From an uncultured Christensenella sp. (GTDB lineage Bacteria > Bacillota > Clostridia > Christensenellales > Borkfalkiaceae), in assembly GCA_910583545.1 (NCBI GenBank), contig CAJTXM010000009.1, positions 6,349 through 70,348 on the forward strand: DNA of 64,000 bases, given 5' to 3'. Positions 25,901-36,174 of this stretch are shown here, in pieces. Each line of letters begins with the position of its first letter. Position 1 is the stretch's first letter. The position numbers and the translations under genes are program-made. Below the pieces are notes generated by a model. The model did no database searches. It saw only the letters and a list, made by a program, of their open reading frames with translations, and was not told where the DNA came from.

Positions 25901-28900
25901 TGATTGTTATCGTACCGAAGTAGTCGACTATCAGGTAGTTTTTCGTTCTGTCGATTTTCTCCGCGTCGACTATCCTGTATTCCATTACGTTGTTTTCCGC
26001 GCTGTTTTCATATACGCAGGAAATTCTGAACGGAGTTATGACTTCAAGAGTGTGTCCGTCTGCAAAAGCATTGCCTGAGCCGTTTAAATACAGAGCCGTA
26101 TATCTGTCGTCGCCCTGCGCTTTGCCGTTGTACTCGAACTCTTTCGTAACAGTCGTAATAGAAATATTTCTTTCTGTTACAAACAGCTTGCCGTAAATAT
26201 ATCTTACGATAAGGTAATTGTCCTTGGAAACCTTGACTCCGTTTTCATCGACCACGTCGTATTCGAGGATATTTTCCACTTCGCCGTCGGTGACGTAAGT
26301 TACAGACGGAATTTCAATACCATCTTTGACCGAAAGGCTGTGCCCTTCCGCGAGCGTGTAATTGAGCAAGGGATCGCCTGCGGTGACCTCTGCCGTAGTA
26401 TTTACAAGAGGCGTGCCGTCGAATTCCTTATTTTCGTCCGCGGTAGTGATAATTATTTTGCGCGCGGTAACGTTAAGAGTGCCGTGAACGTACTCTATTT
26501 CGCCGTAGTTGGCGGTTATGTCGGTCAGAACTCCGTCCCTGTCTGCAAAAACGAGATACTTCGTGGTATTGTATACAGTGTCTTTGCTGACGTCTGTCAG
26601 GGTTTTAACGGTGTTTTTATCGGCTTCGTATTCACCCTCTATAAGCCCCTCTATCCAACTGCCCGACCCGATATCGTAATACTCGATTTTAAAAGGCGAA
26701 AGCTGTTTTGCTTCGTCGCCGTTCAGCGCATTTTCGCCGAACAACGGCTGACCGTCGTAAATCTTTTCAAGCGAAGCTGTAGTAATTCTGAGAGAAGCCG
26801 AAGTTACGGTAAGCGTAGCGCCATCGGTATAACTTATGATATAGCTGTCCGCGACTTCGCCGTCGCCGTCGTATATGAGCGTTCCGTCGGCGGAAGTAAT
26901 TCTGTAAGTCGTGGCGTTTACTATTTCGCCGACGTCGGTGAGCCGAGAAATTATATCGGCAGTCAGTGAGTCGCCCGCGACAAGTCCGATTACTTCCGGT
27001 TTATGCCCGTCGCCGTAGCCGTAAAGCGGAGTTCCGTCGTACACTTTCGAAAGCGAGGGATTTGTTATCGCTATCGTATGAGGAGTTACGCTTATTTTAC
27101 CGTAAACGTACTCTATTTTGTAATTTTCGGTTACGGGGACGCCGACGCCGTCTTTGAGTATGCATATAAGTCTGTTTTCGACCTCACCGTCGTGAACGTA
27201 CGTCACGGACGGGATTTTGCAATTCGTATCAAGCGATGCGGTATGCGTTGGAATCAATCCCCTGTTACGGTCTTTATCGAACGATTCAACGATGTAACCG
27301 TCCTCTTTACTGAACGCGGTTCCGTCATATTCGTGATAATCCGTTGCGGTCTTAATCGTTAAGTGGCGCTTTGTAACAGTAAGAGTGCCGTACTCGTAGG
27401 TATTGTCGTCGAAAAGATAATTTTTCGTAACGTCTATGCCCGAACCGTCAACTATTTTATATGTGCAGACGTTGGGCTTTGAATCGACGTCCAAAACAGT
27501 TTCGTAAGTGAGCGTTTCGAGTTTATGGTCGAGAACGAGTCCTTTTGCCGTATCGTCCTCCGCTCCGCCCCTGATATGTACGCAGTCGGCGTAGTCGTTA
27601 AAATGTTCTTCCGCGTCGTAGACCCAACTGTCGGTTGCGGTGGTTATCCTTATAATTCTCGGAGTTACGGTAAGAGTGCCGTAGACGTATTTAATAATGT
27701 AATTTGGTAAATTGCCGCCGTTTACTACTTCGTTACCGTTTATATCGACGACTTTATAAATTACCTCGTTAACTACTTCGCTGCCGACGTCTGTTATTTC
27801 ACCGATGACGTCGACGACTGCCAGCGTATGACCTGCAACCAGCTTCAAATCCCCGACGTCTTTCCAAGCGGTAGAAGTAAATTTTTCACCGTCGTATTCG
27901 TGACTTGCAGACAGTGTTTCAATCGTTATTTCGCGTTGATTTACAGTAAGCGTTCCGTCGGTATAGCTTATAACGTAATTGCCGGTTGTTTCTACTTCTT
28001 TTCCTTCGCGGACAGCCCATACCGTGTATCTCGTAGTATTCGGCAATACTCCGTAATCGGTCAGAGAAGAAACGTCGTACGGTTTGACCGTTTCCGAATT
28101 CAGTTTTCCGTCAAACGACGGCAAACCGTCCGCAACGGTATCTCCGAGCAGCGGAGAGCCGTCGTAAATTTTCATCGGCGATGAATTTGTTATAGCAAGA
28201 TTAATTTTATTTATATAAAGTCTGCCGTAAATATACTCTATATCGTAGCAGTAATTCGTTATAATATTCTTAATAGTGTAAAACGAATATGCGATCGTAT
28301 TTTCAATACCGCCTTCGACGAAATCGATAATAACCGCTTCAGCAGCTCCGAGATGGATTTCAGAATCTACGAGATTGTCGAAAACGGGCTTACCCGTTTC
28401 GGTATCCTGCTCCTCTAAACCGCTGTGAAATTTTCCGTCATAGTCCCAATACAGGGTCGGCGTGGTTACGGTAAGCGGACGCTCGAGTATCGTAAGAATA
28501 CCGGCGTTTATTGAAATATGATAATTATAACTTATATCCTTACCGTTTGAGTCCGTAATTTTATAGGAACGCATATTGCGCACGGAATTTATTAATTTTC
28601 CGTCGATTTTCGTAATATAAGTTATCGAGGCATACGAAACGCTTTCGGTAAGTTCAACATTTATTTCGTCTCTTAGCGTGCCGTCCTCGTTTACATAAAG
28701 ATATCTTAAATTATTGAGAGGCTCATCGCCGGATACGACGGAATGGTTTTTATCAGTCAGCAAACCGTAGTTATCATTGTTAAACTCAGGCAAAGAAAAC
28801 TCTTCGCAATACAGCGGAGTTCCGTCGTAAATTTTTTTATAACTGCCGGTTCTGATCATAATCAGACGGGGAGCTACCGCTAAAGTACCGTAAATATATT

Positions 28901-31900
28901 CTATCGAATAATTTTCCGTGACGAAATCAACTCCGTCAAAGACCTCGTACTCGACAACGTTAGGTACTCTCTCAATCTTGCCGTCGGCGTCGCGCTTTAC
29001 TTCGATGACGGTTGTCTTGATTTCGTTGCCGTTTTCGTCAAGTCTGACTTTTAAGGTATGATTCTTGACTAAGCCTTTATCGAGCTGAACGCCGTTTAAA
29101 TCAAGACCGCCGACGTCGGACCAGCCGTCCGTACAGCTGAACGGATCGCCGTTATACCAGTGCGTTTCAGTTGCCGTCGTTATTATAATATTGCGCTGTA
29201 AAATAGTGAGCGTGCCGTATTCTACCGTTAAATCGTAGTTGCCGGACATATCCCTTTCGCTGTCGGAGGTAACTACCGTATACAAACAGATATTGTTATT
29301 TTCCGATGTATCGGCGCAGTTTATTACTGCGGCGTACCGTGTGACTTTAAGCTTGTGCTCTGAAACAAGTCCATCTTCCCCGATCGGAACGCCGTCCCGT
29401 ATATGACTGTCGATGTAGCTGTAATCGAAGTGTTCGTCGCCGTCGTACGTCCATTCACGGGAAGCAGTCAAGACGTAAACGGAGCGTTTTGTTATGCTTA
29501 ACTTGCCGTAATTCGTATCGTAAGTAATTGCATAATTTTCTGACAAGTTGTCTTCACCGCGCAATACGGCATAAGTTACCTTGTTGTCGACTTCACCTTC
29601 TGTAACGTACGTTACGGAAGTACTGCTCAAAACGGATAGGCTGTGATCTTGAGCAAGCGAGCCCGCGGAAATTACTTCCTCTGCGTTTACGCTTGCCAAA
29701 GAATAAGGCTGACCGTCAAATTCCTTAGCGCCCGACAGAGTTTTAATGGTTATCGGGCGTTCGGTTACGAAAATATAGCCTAAATGATATGCGATATCGT
29801 AGTTGTCGCTGACATCAACGGTTACACTTTCGCCGTCTTCGCCGACGCGCACGGTGTTAATAAAATAGTATTGCTCGTTTAATATTTTCCCTTCGGTAAC
29901 GTAGGTCACGGAAGCAATTTTTCTGTCCGTGTCGAGAACGAGCCATTGTCCGTCGACAATTCCGCTCGGTTTTTCTGTATCGAAAGGCTCGGCAGTGCTG
30001 TTGATATTTTGGTACGGGGTGTCGTCGTAAACCTTGCTTCCGCCTTCAACCGTTATGTAAATCGGGCGTCTTTTTACTATAAGCCTGCCGTAAATGATAT
30101 GTAACTCTAACTCGTAATTTAAAGAAACGTCTTCTCCGTTGCCGTTTTCGGCATAAACCTTATAGGCGCATTTATTTTCGTAGCCGTCAAGATTGATATC
30201 TAATCCTGTTTCAAAAATATGATCTGCTTTAAAAGTGTGGTCAAGGACAAAATCAATTTCCCCGTCCTCTATCCATTCGCCGTCAATAAGCGAAATATGA
30301 GCGGAGGTTGCCGAAGGGTTTGAAAAAGCTGTTTCAGCATAAAAAAATTCGTCGCTTGCAGTTACCAAACGCACGTTGCGCTTTGTTATGAAAATTTTGC
30401 CGAAATTATATAAAATTGCATAATTTTCCGTGACGTCCTCTTCGCCGCTGAATATTCTGAAATAGACGGCGTTTATAACTTTGTCTTCTGAAACGTTGGT
30501 AACATCATTGGGATCAATGCTTTCGTCGAGCACAAGCGAATGCCCCTCTAAAAGTCCCGTTCCGCTTGCGGAAGCCGACTCGCTATCGGCGGAAGGAGGA
30601 ATCGGATATTCGTAACCCTCTGCAAGAGTGAAAGCCGTGCCGTCGTATTCTTTACTGCCCGAAGGGGTTGCAATTCCGACGTAGCGTTTTAATACGGTAA
30701 TATTGCCGTATTCGTAAGCTATTATATTGTAATTTTGAGAAGTTTCATAGCCGAAGACTTCGCCGTTTTCCCCCATATCCAAAAGCGAATTATCGGGTAT
30801 TGAAAATTCGTCTTCAACGGGTCTGAATACTTTATACTTTGTCGTATTTAAAACCGTTCCGGCGGGTGTGCGCTCGGCAACTTCGTAAGCTTTAAGATAC
30901 TCGTATTCAGCAAGATTATCCGCAACAGCACCTCTGCTGTCGCCCTTTAAGGGCGTGCCGTCGTAGGTCTTTTCAACCGTGGGAGTATGTATGGTAATAT
31001 CGCGCTTGGTTATTTCAAGGATACCGAAAACGTAGGTAATATCGTAGTTTTCGTTTCTTCGGTCATCAATCAAGCCCCAGTCAGAGGTCTGCACCGACGA
31101 ATCGAAAATTATGAATTTGGTTGAATTTTCTTTTTTGTCTACGTAATCGAAGCTGACTACTTCGTACGAATAATAGGAAGAAACCCTGTCGTTATCCGCG
31201 AGATTGTCGGCAATGATTTCACCTTCGTTCCCCGACAGAGTAAGCCCGTCATATACCTTTGAAACGGACGGCGTGGTTATAGTAACGGGGCGTCTGGTTA
31301 TGGAAAGCGTACCGCAATTTAAAGTGATTTTATAGTTGGAAGTAACGTCTGAAACGCCGTCCGAACGGACTATGGTACACGAAACCGAATTTTCTACTCC
31401 GCCCTCCGTTACAAACGTTACAGAGGAAGCTCCCGTTATGACGTATTCTTCGCCGTCGGCAAGAGGAGTTCCGCCGTAGGGTGAGACTATTTGTATTGCG
31501 CTGTCGGAATGGGCGTAGCTGTCGTATTGCCAACTTCTTGTCGGCGTGGTTACGGTAATTTCGCGCTGTCCGACCGTGAGGGTGCCGTAGACGTAAGTTA
31601 CGTTGTAGTTCTGTGTAACGGCAACGCCGTTTTCGTCATAGACGGCGATTTTGACAGCGTTGGGAACAGAGTCGGCATTTATAAGAGAGGACGCAAAAAC
31701 AAGCGATTGAGTGTGACCGTCTGCAAGAGTGTTGCCGATTATCGAATAGCCGTTGAAATCGCTTTCGGTGAGCGGTTTTGCATCGTAAACTTTAACTCTG
31801 TCGGGCGTATTAACCGTGATTTCACGCTTTAAAACGCTGAGAGTGCCGAAATTATAAACAAAATCGTAATTTTCGGTTACGGCTGTGCCGTTTTCGTCAT

Positions 31901-33065
31901 AGACAGCGAAATCGAAACGGTTTACATACTCGCCCGCTTCGACGACGGAAGTTTCGGTAACCGCCGAAACGGTATGCCCCGAAACAAGTCCTTCGTGAGA
32001 AAAGCCCGAATTTGAAAGCGGAGCGCCGTCATACTCTTTGCTGTCCGAATTCGTCGTAACGTTAATTTTACGGGGGCGGACGGTAAACGTCGCGGCGGGA
32101 CTGTTTTCTATGAGATAGTGTTTAGAAACGTCCTTATCTCCGTTGAAGAAAGAAACTTCGGGTTTGATGCTTACGGTATATGTGCCTGCGTCTATTAAAG
32201 TCTGAACTACTGTGCCGTTTGCGTCGGTTATCACAGTTTCAAATTCTATTTTGTCGCCGCGCAGAGCCGACTGCGTGGACGGCGAAAGTTCGGGAACATA
32301 ATTAATCTGTTTGCCGTCATACTCGAAAGAGCCGTTTTCAAGCGATAAAGTTATGGGTTTCTGTTCGAGGGCGACTTCTTTTTTCGGTGTGGAAACGTCG
32401 TAACAGAACGTTACGTCTTCGCCGTTTTTATTTAAAATAAGGAAAGATTCGGAATTTGCGCAGACCCCCGTTATATCGAGCGAAGGGTCGTCGTAGAGGA
32501 ACGTCACGCCCTCCACCGCCAGCGTGTCGCCGTTGACGAGAGGGAAACTGTAACTTCCTTTTCCGATAGCCGTACCGTAAGTCAGCGCGTCGGCGGTGAT
32601 TAAAAATTCCAAGGGTTTGCTTTCGATTTCGAACTGTTTGGGCGTGCCGTATTTTTTACCGCCGAAACCGCTCTTTGTGACGACGCGGACTTCGTATCTG
32701 CCTGCAAGAAAGGGTGTTTCGTACGTCCATTCCCCGCTCTTTTCAGAGGTGTCCGACGCAAGCGAAGCGCGGACGGAAGTCTTTTGTGCGGTTTCCGATT
32801 GCCGTGACTTGCCAAGGTATCTGAACTGATACTCGGCTCCGCTGAGCAGAGCTTCGGGTTCTTCGACCGTAAACGCTTCGCCGTAAACGGGGTTTTCGGG
32901 CAGGACGATATCTTTCGTCACAATACCCGTAATGCCTAAAAGAGTGAAAGTTACCGCAACGATAAGGACTGCGATGGCGATAAAGAGCAAGCGGAAACGG
33001 ACGATAAAATTCTTTATCGCCGCGACGCGCTTTATTCTGTTCTGATATGAATCGTATGAAATCAT
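22989..33065 (-). CDS. giant membrane-anchored MBG-repeat surface protein (3358 residues)
   Basis: A basic N-terminus (KRVAAIKNFIVRFR) precedes one membrane helix (about 24-47), giving N-in/C-out topology. Two Ig-like segments follow (50-235). From about 237 there is a long array of MBG_2-type units of 75-110 residues, each opening like ITTPSVSKVYDGTPL, with a middle GHTLSV ... VTYVTEGEVEN and ending VTENYKIEYVYGTLTVTKR. I count about 21 close copies plus roughly eight to ten diverged ones toward the C-terminus. There is no LPxTG, choline-binding or SLH anchor. MBG modules occur in adhesins and mucin-binding proteins; the ligand here is unknown. The units are too diverged to be a recent expansion. 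It is followed by a six-helix membrane protein overlapping by four bases. Confidence 0.92.
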   Translation of the reverse strand: MISYDSYQNRIKRVAAIKNFIVRFRLLFIAIAVLIVAVTFTLLGITGIVTKDIVLPENPVYGEAFTVEEPEALLSGAEYQFRYLGKSRQSETAQKTSVRASLASDTSEKSGEWTYETPFLAGRYEVRVVTKSGFGGKKYGTPKQFEIESKPLEFLITADALTYGTAIGKGSYSFPLVNGDTLAVEGVTFLYDDPSLDITGVCANSESFLILNKNGEDVTFCYDVSTPKKEVALEQKPITLSLENGSFEYDGKQINYVPELSPSTQSALRGDKIEFETVITDANGTVVQTLIDAGTYTVSIKPEVSFFNGDKDVSKHYLIENSPAATFTVRPRKINVTTNSDSKEYDGAPLSNSGFSHEGLVSGHTVSAVTETSVVEAGEYVNRFDFAVYDENGTAVTENYDFVYNFGTLSVLKREITVNTPDRVKVYDAKPLTESDFNGYSIIGNTLADGHTQSLVFASSLINADSVPNAVKIAVYDENGVAVTQNYNVTYVYGTLTVGQREITVTTPTRSWQYDSYAHSDSAIQIVSPYGGTPLADGEEYVITGASSVTFVTEGGVENSVSCTIVRSDGVSDVTSNYKITLNCGTLSITRRPVTITTPSVSKVYDGLTLSGNEGEIIADNLADNDRVSSYYSYEVVSFDYVDKKENSTKFIIFDSSVQTSDWGLIDDRRNENYDITYVFGILEITKRDITIHTPTVEKTYDGTPLKGDSRGAVADNLAEYEYLKAYEVAERTPAGTVLNTTKYKVFRPVEDEFSIPDNSLLDMGENGEVFGYETSQNYNIIAYEYGNITVLKRYVGIATPSGSKEYDGTAFTLAEGYEYPIPPSADSESASASGTGLLEGHSLVLDESIDPNDVTNVSEDKVINAVYFRIFSGEEDVTENYAILYNFGKIFITKRNVRLVTASDEFFYAETAFSNPSATSAHISLIDGEWIEDGEIDFVLDHTFKADHIFETGLDINLDGYENKCAYKVYAENGNGEDVSLNYELELHIIYGRLIVKRRPIYITVEGGSKVYDDTPYQNINSTAEPFDTEKPSGIVDGQWLVLDTDRKIASVTYVTEGKILNEQYYFINTVRVGEDGESVTVDVSDNYDIAYHLGYIFVTERPITIKTLSGAKEFDGQPYSLASVNAEEVISAGSLAQDHSLSVLSSTSVTYVTEGEVDNKVTYAVLRGEDNLSENYAITYDTNYGKLSITKRSVYVLTASREWTYDGDEHFDYSYIDSHIRDGVPIGEDGLVSEHKLKVTRYAAVINCADTSENNNICLYTVVTSDSERDMSGNYDLTVEYGTLTILQRNIIITTATETHWYNGDPFSCTDGWSDVGGLDLNGVQLDKGLVKNHTLKVRLDENGNEIKTTVIEVKRDADGKIERVPNVVEYEVFDGVDFVTENYSIEYIYGTLAVAPRLIMIRTGSYKKIYDGTPLYCEEFSLPEFNNDNYGLLTDKNHSVVSGDEPLNNLRYLYVNEDGTLRDEINVELTESVSYASITYITKIDGKLINSVRNMRSYKITDSNGKDISYNYHISINAGILTILERPLTVTTPTLYWDYDGKFHSGLEEQDTETGKPVFDNLVDSEIHLGAAEAVIIDFVEGGIENTIAYSFYTIKNIITNYCYDIEYIYGRLYINKINLAITNSSPMKIYDGSPLLGDTVADGLPSFDGKLNSETVKPYDVSSLTDYGVLPNTTRYTVWAVREGKEVETTGNYVISYTDGTLTVNQREITIETLSASHEYDGEKFTSTAWKDVGDLKLVAGHTLAVVDVIGEITDVGSEVVNEVIYKVVDINGNEVVNGGNLPNYIIKYVYGTLTVTPRIIRITTATDSWVYDAEEHFNDYADCVHIRGGAEDDTAKGLVLDHKLETLTYETVLDVDSKPNVCTYKIVDGSGIDVTKNYLFDDNTYEYGTLTVTKRHLTIKTATDYHEYDGTAFSKEDGYIVESFDKDRNRGLIPTHTASLDTNCKIPSVTYVHDGEVENRLICILKDGVGVPVTENYKIEYVYGKISVTPHTIAITNPSLSKVYDGTPLYGYGDGHKPEVIGLVAGDSLTADIISRLTDVGEIVNATTYRITSADGTLIYDGDGEVADSYIISYTDGATLTVTSASLRITTASLEKIYDGQPLFGENALNGDEAKQLSPFKIEYYDIGSGSWIEGLIEGEYEADKNTVKTLTDVSKDTVYNTTKYLVFADRDGVLTDITANYGEIEYVHGTLNVTARKIIITTADENKEFDGTPLVNTTAEVTAGDPLLNYTLAEGHSLSVKDGIEIPSVTYVTDGEVENILEYDVVDENGVKVSKDNYLIVRYIYGKLFVTERNISITTVTKEFEYNGKAQGDDRYTALYLNGSGNAFADGHTLEVITPFRISCVYENSAENNVMEYRIVDAEKIDRTKNYLIVDYFGTITIKARPVIIVLNEIGDITYGETLGGYPLTADGKMFTYEEGSAKTVENEELEIEIAYYQNGSLINNPVNAGVYNVDAVSKKIVGGYADISNYDVSVKLSSFTISQKEITINLLAPENGGKQYDGKQYVFPQSLGSGYEFDGDSATAYGEELTVSVRYIQNGEFVDNVFVPLTEKELSDYPIDAGSYLIVFDAENCTLNNGGLISNYKINCATDRIGYVITQIGVAFKINTVTLTYTSEAGYQIENDGIIDYENSRLPLAEGEVLIDVNSTVRNTDGSYPSSLCVGVYETIVQGFDIHVGDKDGKAVSQNYYLDETDASLNRAKFEIVKRQVNLSVWFVDVNGASASSSNEYSGEVIDLNALYPDGAYKSNVLNDNYNDFGVSDRDRAYLRPVFSVSQNGAQAELKDRGIYEITIEDLVDKDGSDVRKNYEIIGCDSGTFELTRRQIIVTPKTVQTDIAYNGKTINQGCLDYDTLHKFEPNDKGFIQDSDKQDYKAVYKLYEKGTTSDVINAVLQAGTYLISVELEYIGAEGEEKYEIVGYNYSAEFTVLPRTVYVATYDDEGDYVYNKTVHGDKSAYQFTAYVYENGEWSKDAAFCNDDLNYADPEFAYEHENGEIYSDAQNAGSYTIKVLSFGGANGDIDILRNYDIKDFPVQDGERSYGKLTVRPANVLIVPLPYSKPYNGVNVLEMPEDNFSIEYVEGSEDKTLFGGDRLSVRFSGKATVSTGMSVVRITEVNVVYPDSVADGIENYNVICSYSKLKEYLPSLSDEYSVASFIATLEFIQRTLKISQFAPPDEFKQVEYGTIVKIKIADQSGLNDYVLSGCDGLVEGHNISLGTVIVPASETGLIKNWLGAGSIKITDSANANVTNGYKIEVVYEGADYEDTYIQVVPRTVTVRVNFAPSEVEEGVAIDPSAYRIEQGSFVYGDKLTVSVVGNKFVAVVRDFSGENDRSSYYNVIFNYIQTENQVKEESI

Positions 33066-33090
33066 ATTCGCCTTATGCCGTCCTTTTTAA

Positions 33091-36000
33091 TTAATACGGA
33101 ATGTATATTTCTTGCTGTGTTATTTTGTAATTGTTTGTCACTTCCTTTCCCTTGTCCGTGATAGTGAACACAAATTTGCCGCTTTCTTTGAGTGAAATAA
33201 CTGCATAACCGTTGGGGAGTGCACTGACAACGACGTCTTCGCCGTAAGTTATTTCGTTGCCGTCGACAAGTCCGTCAATCTTTAAAACGCTTGAAGGGTC
33301 GTAAGTTCCCTCTTTCATATTCGTCGTATCGATACTGAAAGTCAGACTCTTAGGCTGAACGGTCACATCAAAGCTCTGCTGAACGTATTCGATATTTTCC
33401 TCTCTGACAATTTCACCGTTGCCGGCGAGGACGATATCCGCACGGTTGAGAGTGACGCTTTGCGCCGCCGCGGTGCCGTTCGTATTATACTCTACGTCAA
33501 TGACGGGTGTTACTTCGCAACTTCTGACCTTCAAAGCCGGTAAAACAGTGTTCGTTCCGAAAATTTTTACGGTGAATTCGTCCGCGTTAAAGGTGAAAGG
33601 TTTGCCGTCGTAGATTTTTACAAGTTCCTGATTGGTTACAAGCTGAACGGTAACCTTTTCTATAACGTAATCGCCTTTGACCGTGATACGGTCTGTGTCC
33701 GTTTCATAGACGATAGTAGCGGAATAAACCGAAGCATCGACCGCGCCTAAAATGTCGGACGATACGCATTTGTAACGGCTTACGTCTATTCCCGCGCCCT
33801 GCGCGTCGATAAGCGTGGTTTTCATATCCGCCTGACTTAAAGGCTGACCGTCATAATACTTACGCGCGTTTCCGCTGTTGATAGGCAGATTGCGCCGTCT
33901 TTTGACGATTTCAAACTTGTTGTTGCCGAAGCTTAAACTGTAATTGTTCTGAACCTCTTCAAGCCCCTCTTTCCAGCCGAAGCTTACGCTCTTTTCTCCT
34001 ATGCCGATCGTGTCGCCGTTAAAGCTTATATCGAAGTTATCGGGGTTGACCGCGTCGCACCTGACTTTGTCGGACAGCGCGGTTTCGCTCAAAGCTATAC
34101 CGCTGTACTCGATTTCGCAGTATTCAAGCGAAACCAACACCGATTTTTTTGTGATTTTTATTGTTCCGAAAGTGCCCGTAAAGTCATAAAAACCGCTTAC
34201 GATTTGGTTTGACGAGTTATAAACGGCGAATTCGGGTTCGTTGGGAACTCCCTCTTCGGGGGTGCAGTTGACCACGGAAACGGGGTTGGTTATGACAAGC
34301 CTGTCGCCCGAAGCCAAAAGTCCGTAAGTCAGATCGCCTCCGACGGATATTCCGTCGTATTCCTTGCTGTAATCGAGAGTGGAAACAGCGAGCGGTTTTT
34401 TTGAGATACTGACTTGCGCCGCAAACGAGGAGAAGTTTTTAATATCGTAATAGCTCCTGACGTCCCTGCCCGTCTCGTCGGTGAGAGTAAATTCTTCTAT
34501 CCCGACTGTGCTCTGCGTGTCGTTTTCGGGCGAAAACGCTGTTACCGTGAATGATTTTAATATATGCCCCTTTGCTAATCCGCTGTCAAATCCTATGCCC
34601 GAAGCGAACGTAAAGTTTCCGTCGTATTCCTTTGAAAGCTCTCCGTTCTGCTCAAGCTGTACAGTCCTGCGGTTTATCCTGCATACGGCAGGTTTTATTT
34701 TTACTTCGAAGCAGTCCGTAAAGTCCGTGTCTGTTTCGTCGGTTATCCTGTATGAATTAAGTGTGTAAACAGAATTGCACAGTTCCGCGCTTTGCAGTAT
34801 GCCGTCAAGCTCGCATTCCGTAAGTTTGAAGCCCTGTGGAAGCTGCGCCGAACAGAATTCGGCAATATCTCCGCTGTCGGCTTCGTCAGCGTTCGCGCCT
34901 TCGAGATAGAAAGGCAAGCCGTCGTATTCTTTAATGCTGTCTTTCAAAACGACGGAGGCTTTTGCTCTGACGACTTCAAGTTCGCCCGAAACGTAAGTTA
35001 CGTTGTAATTGACGTTACCTCCGCCACTCACCGTATGGCTGACGATTTCGTTTCTGACTTTGCCCACAAGACTCACCGAGCCCGAATATTCCACGGTGAC
35101 GGTATCGTCGTCCGCAAGTCCCGAAGCCGATTCGGGTTCGTTATCGGCTTTTAAAGTAAGTTCGGCGCCGTCGAATTCCTTGACGCCGCTCTTTGCGGTG
35201 AGAGTGAGATTTGCCCTCTTTACGGTGAGTGTGCCGACGTAAGATTCGATATCGTAAAATGCGGTAACGTCGTTACCATCGACGTCGCGGATGACCGCGT
35301 CGACTGTTACTTTTAAAGGGTTGTCTTCGTTTGCGTTGGTTACGGAAGCGTTTCCGCCGTTGGCGCTCTTGAAAACGGGTTCGGCGTAGTGTCCGGATGC
35401 AAGCGAGCCTTTGCTGACAGTAAACTGCGTACAGGTCAAAGGTTTGCCGTCGTAGGTTTTTTCGGCACTGAGAGGTGAAAACGTTACGGGACGCTTTACG
35501 AGTCTTACGCTTCCCGAAAGGTTTGAAAGATAGTTTTTGGATACGTTTCTGCCGTTACTGTCGAAAATCATTACGTCGACGTCCTTTGCAGTCAAAGGTT
35601 TTGCGCCGTTTTTCCAGCTGTCGGTGTTCTCTATCCACTCGTCCTTGATTTTAAGCGAGACTCTGTGTCCCGACGGAAGTATTCCGCCTACAACTTCGTA
35701 ATCGCTGTCCGTGATGCCGAAAGTGGCTCCGCCGTAAATTACGTCTCTATCGGTCAGCTTAATTGAAATTGTGTATCTGGTAACTCTCAGCGCGCCCTCT
35801 ACGACCTTTATCGCATATTCGCCGGTAACGTCGTAGCCGTCTGCATCGACGATTTTTACGTCAAGACTGCTAACCCCTTCGCCGACTTCCGTCTGTTCGC
35901 CTTTAAAAGAAATTATCGGAGTATGCCCGTCGACTATCCTGCCGTCGGAAAGATAGTACGACGTTGCAGTCAAAGGCTCGCCGTTATATTCGCGCTCGGC

Positions 36001-36141
36001 ATCCTCCACCGTAAATTCAAGCCCGATAGGCTCGGACTTCAACGAGCCGGTTACCGAAAGCACTATAAAGGTGCCCAGCGCCGTACCTATAATAAGCGCA
36101 AGCAACCCGAATATTAAGAGTGATTTTCTGAATTTAGTCAT
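33091..36141 (-). CDS. membrane-anchored MBG-repeat surface protein (1016 residues)
   Basis: The layout matches the 3358-residue neighbour on a smaller scale: a short basic N-terminus (MTKFRK), one membrane helix (about 7-30), then about ten MBG-like units. Unit openings include VEDAEREYNGEPLTA, SPLSAEKTYDGKPLTC, KSGVKEFDGAELTL and TNQELVKIYDGKPFTF. Unit ends include GTLTVKRANLTLTA and GTIKITKKSVLVSL. The C-terminus (NNYKITQQEIYIPY) has no sorting signal. An AAAGGA site precedes the ATG. The two MBG genes are 25 bases apart in one operon and probably derive from one ancestor. A pair of surface proteins, one short and one giant, is the likely product. Confidence 0.9.
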   Translation of the reverse strand: MTKFRKSLLIFGLLALIIGTALGTFIVLSVTGSLKSEPIGLEFTVEDAEREYNGEPLTATSYYLSDGRIVDGHTPIISFKGEQTEVGEGVSSLDVKIVDADGYDVTGEYAIKVVEGALRVTRYTISIKLTDRDVIYGGATFGITDSDYEVVGGILPSGHRVSLKIKDEWIENTDSWKNGAKPLTAKDVDVMIFDSNGRNVSKNYLSNLSGSVRLVKRPVTFSPLSAEKTYDGKPLTCTQFTVSKGSLASGHYAEPVFKSANGGNASVTNANEDNPLKVTVDAVIRDVDGNDVTAFYDIESYVGTLTVKRANLTLTAKSGVKEFDGAELTLKADNEPESASGLADDDTVTVEYSGSVSLVGKVRNEIVSHTVSGGGNVNYNVTYVSGELEVVRAKASVVLKDSIKEYDGLPFYLEGANADEADSGDIAEFCSAQLPQGFKLTECELDGILQSAELCNSVYTLNSYRITDETDTDFTDCFEVKIKPAVCRINRRTVQLEQNGELSKEYDGNFTFASGIGFDSGLAKGHILKSFTVTAFSPENDTQSTVGIEEFTLTDETGRDVRSYYDIKNFSSFAAQVSISKKPLAVSTLDYSKEYDGISVGGDLTYGLLASGDRLVITNPVSVVNCTPEEGVPNEPEFAVYNSSNQIVSGFYDFTGTFGTIKITKKSVLVSLEYCEIEYSGIALSETALSDKVRCDAVNPDNFDISFNGDTIGIGEKSVSFGWKEGLEEVQNNYSLSFGNNKFEIVKRRRNLPINSGNARKYYDGQPLSQADMKTTLIDAQGAGIDVSRYKCVSSDILGAVDASVYSATIVYETDTDRITVKGDYVIEKVTVQLVTNQELVKIYDGKPFTFNADEFTVKIFGTNTVLPALKVRSCEVTPVIDVEYNTNGTAAAQSVTLNRADIVLAGNGEIVREENIEYVQQSFDVTVQPKSLTFSIDTTNMKEGTYDPSSVLKIDGLVDGNEITYGEDVVVSALPNGYAVISLKESGKFVFTITDKGKEVTNNYKITQQEIYIPY

Positions 36142-36174
36142 AAAAACTATCCTTTTACCGACATAAAACTGCCG

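Noticed and set aside
23000..36100. Regularly spaced repeats that might be a CRISPR array or minisatellite
   Set aside because: The periodicity is at protein level (MBG units of 75-110 residues); the DNA of the units is diverged and there are no short identical repeats with spacers.
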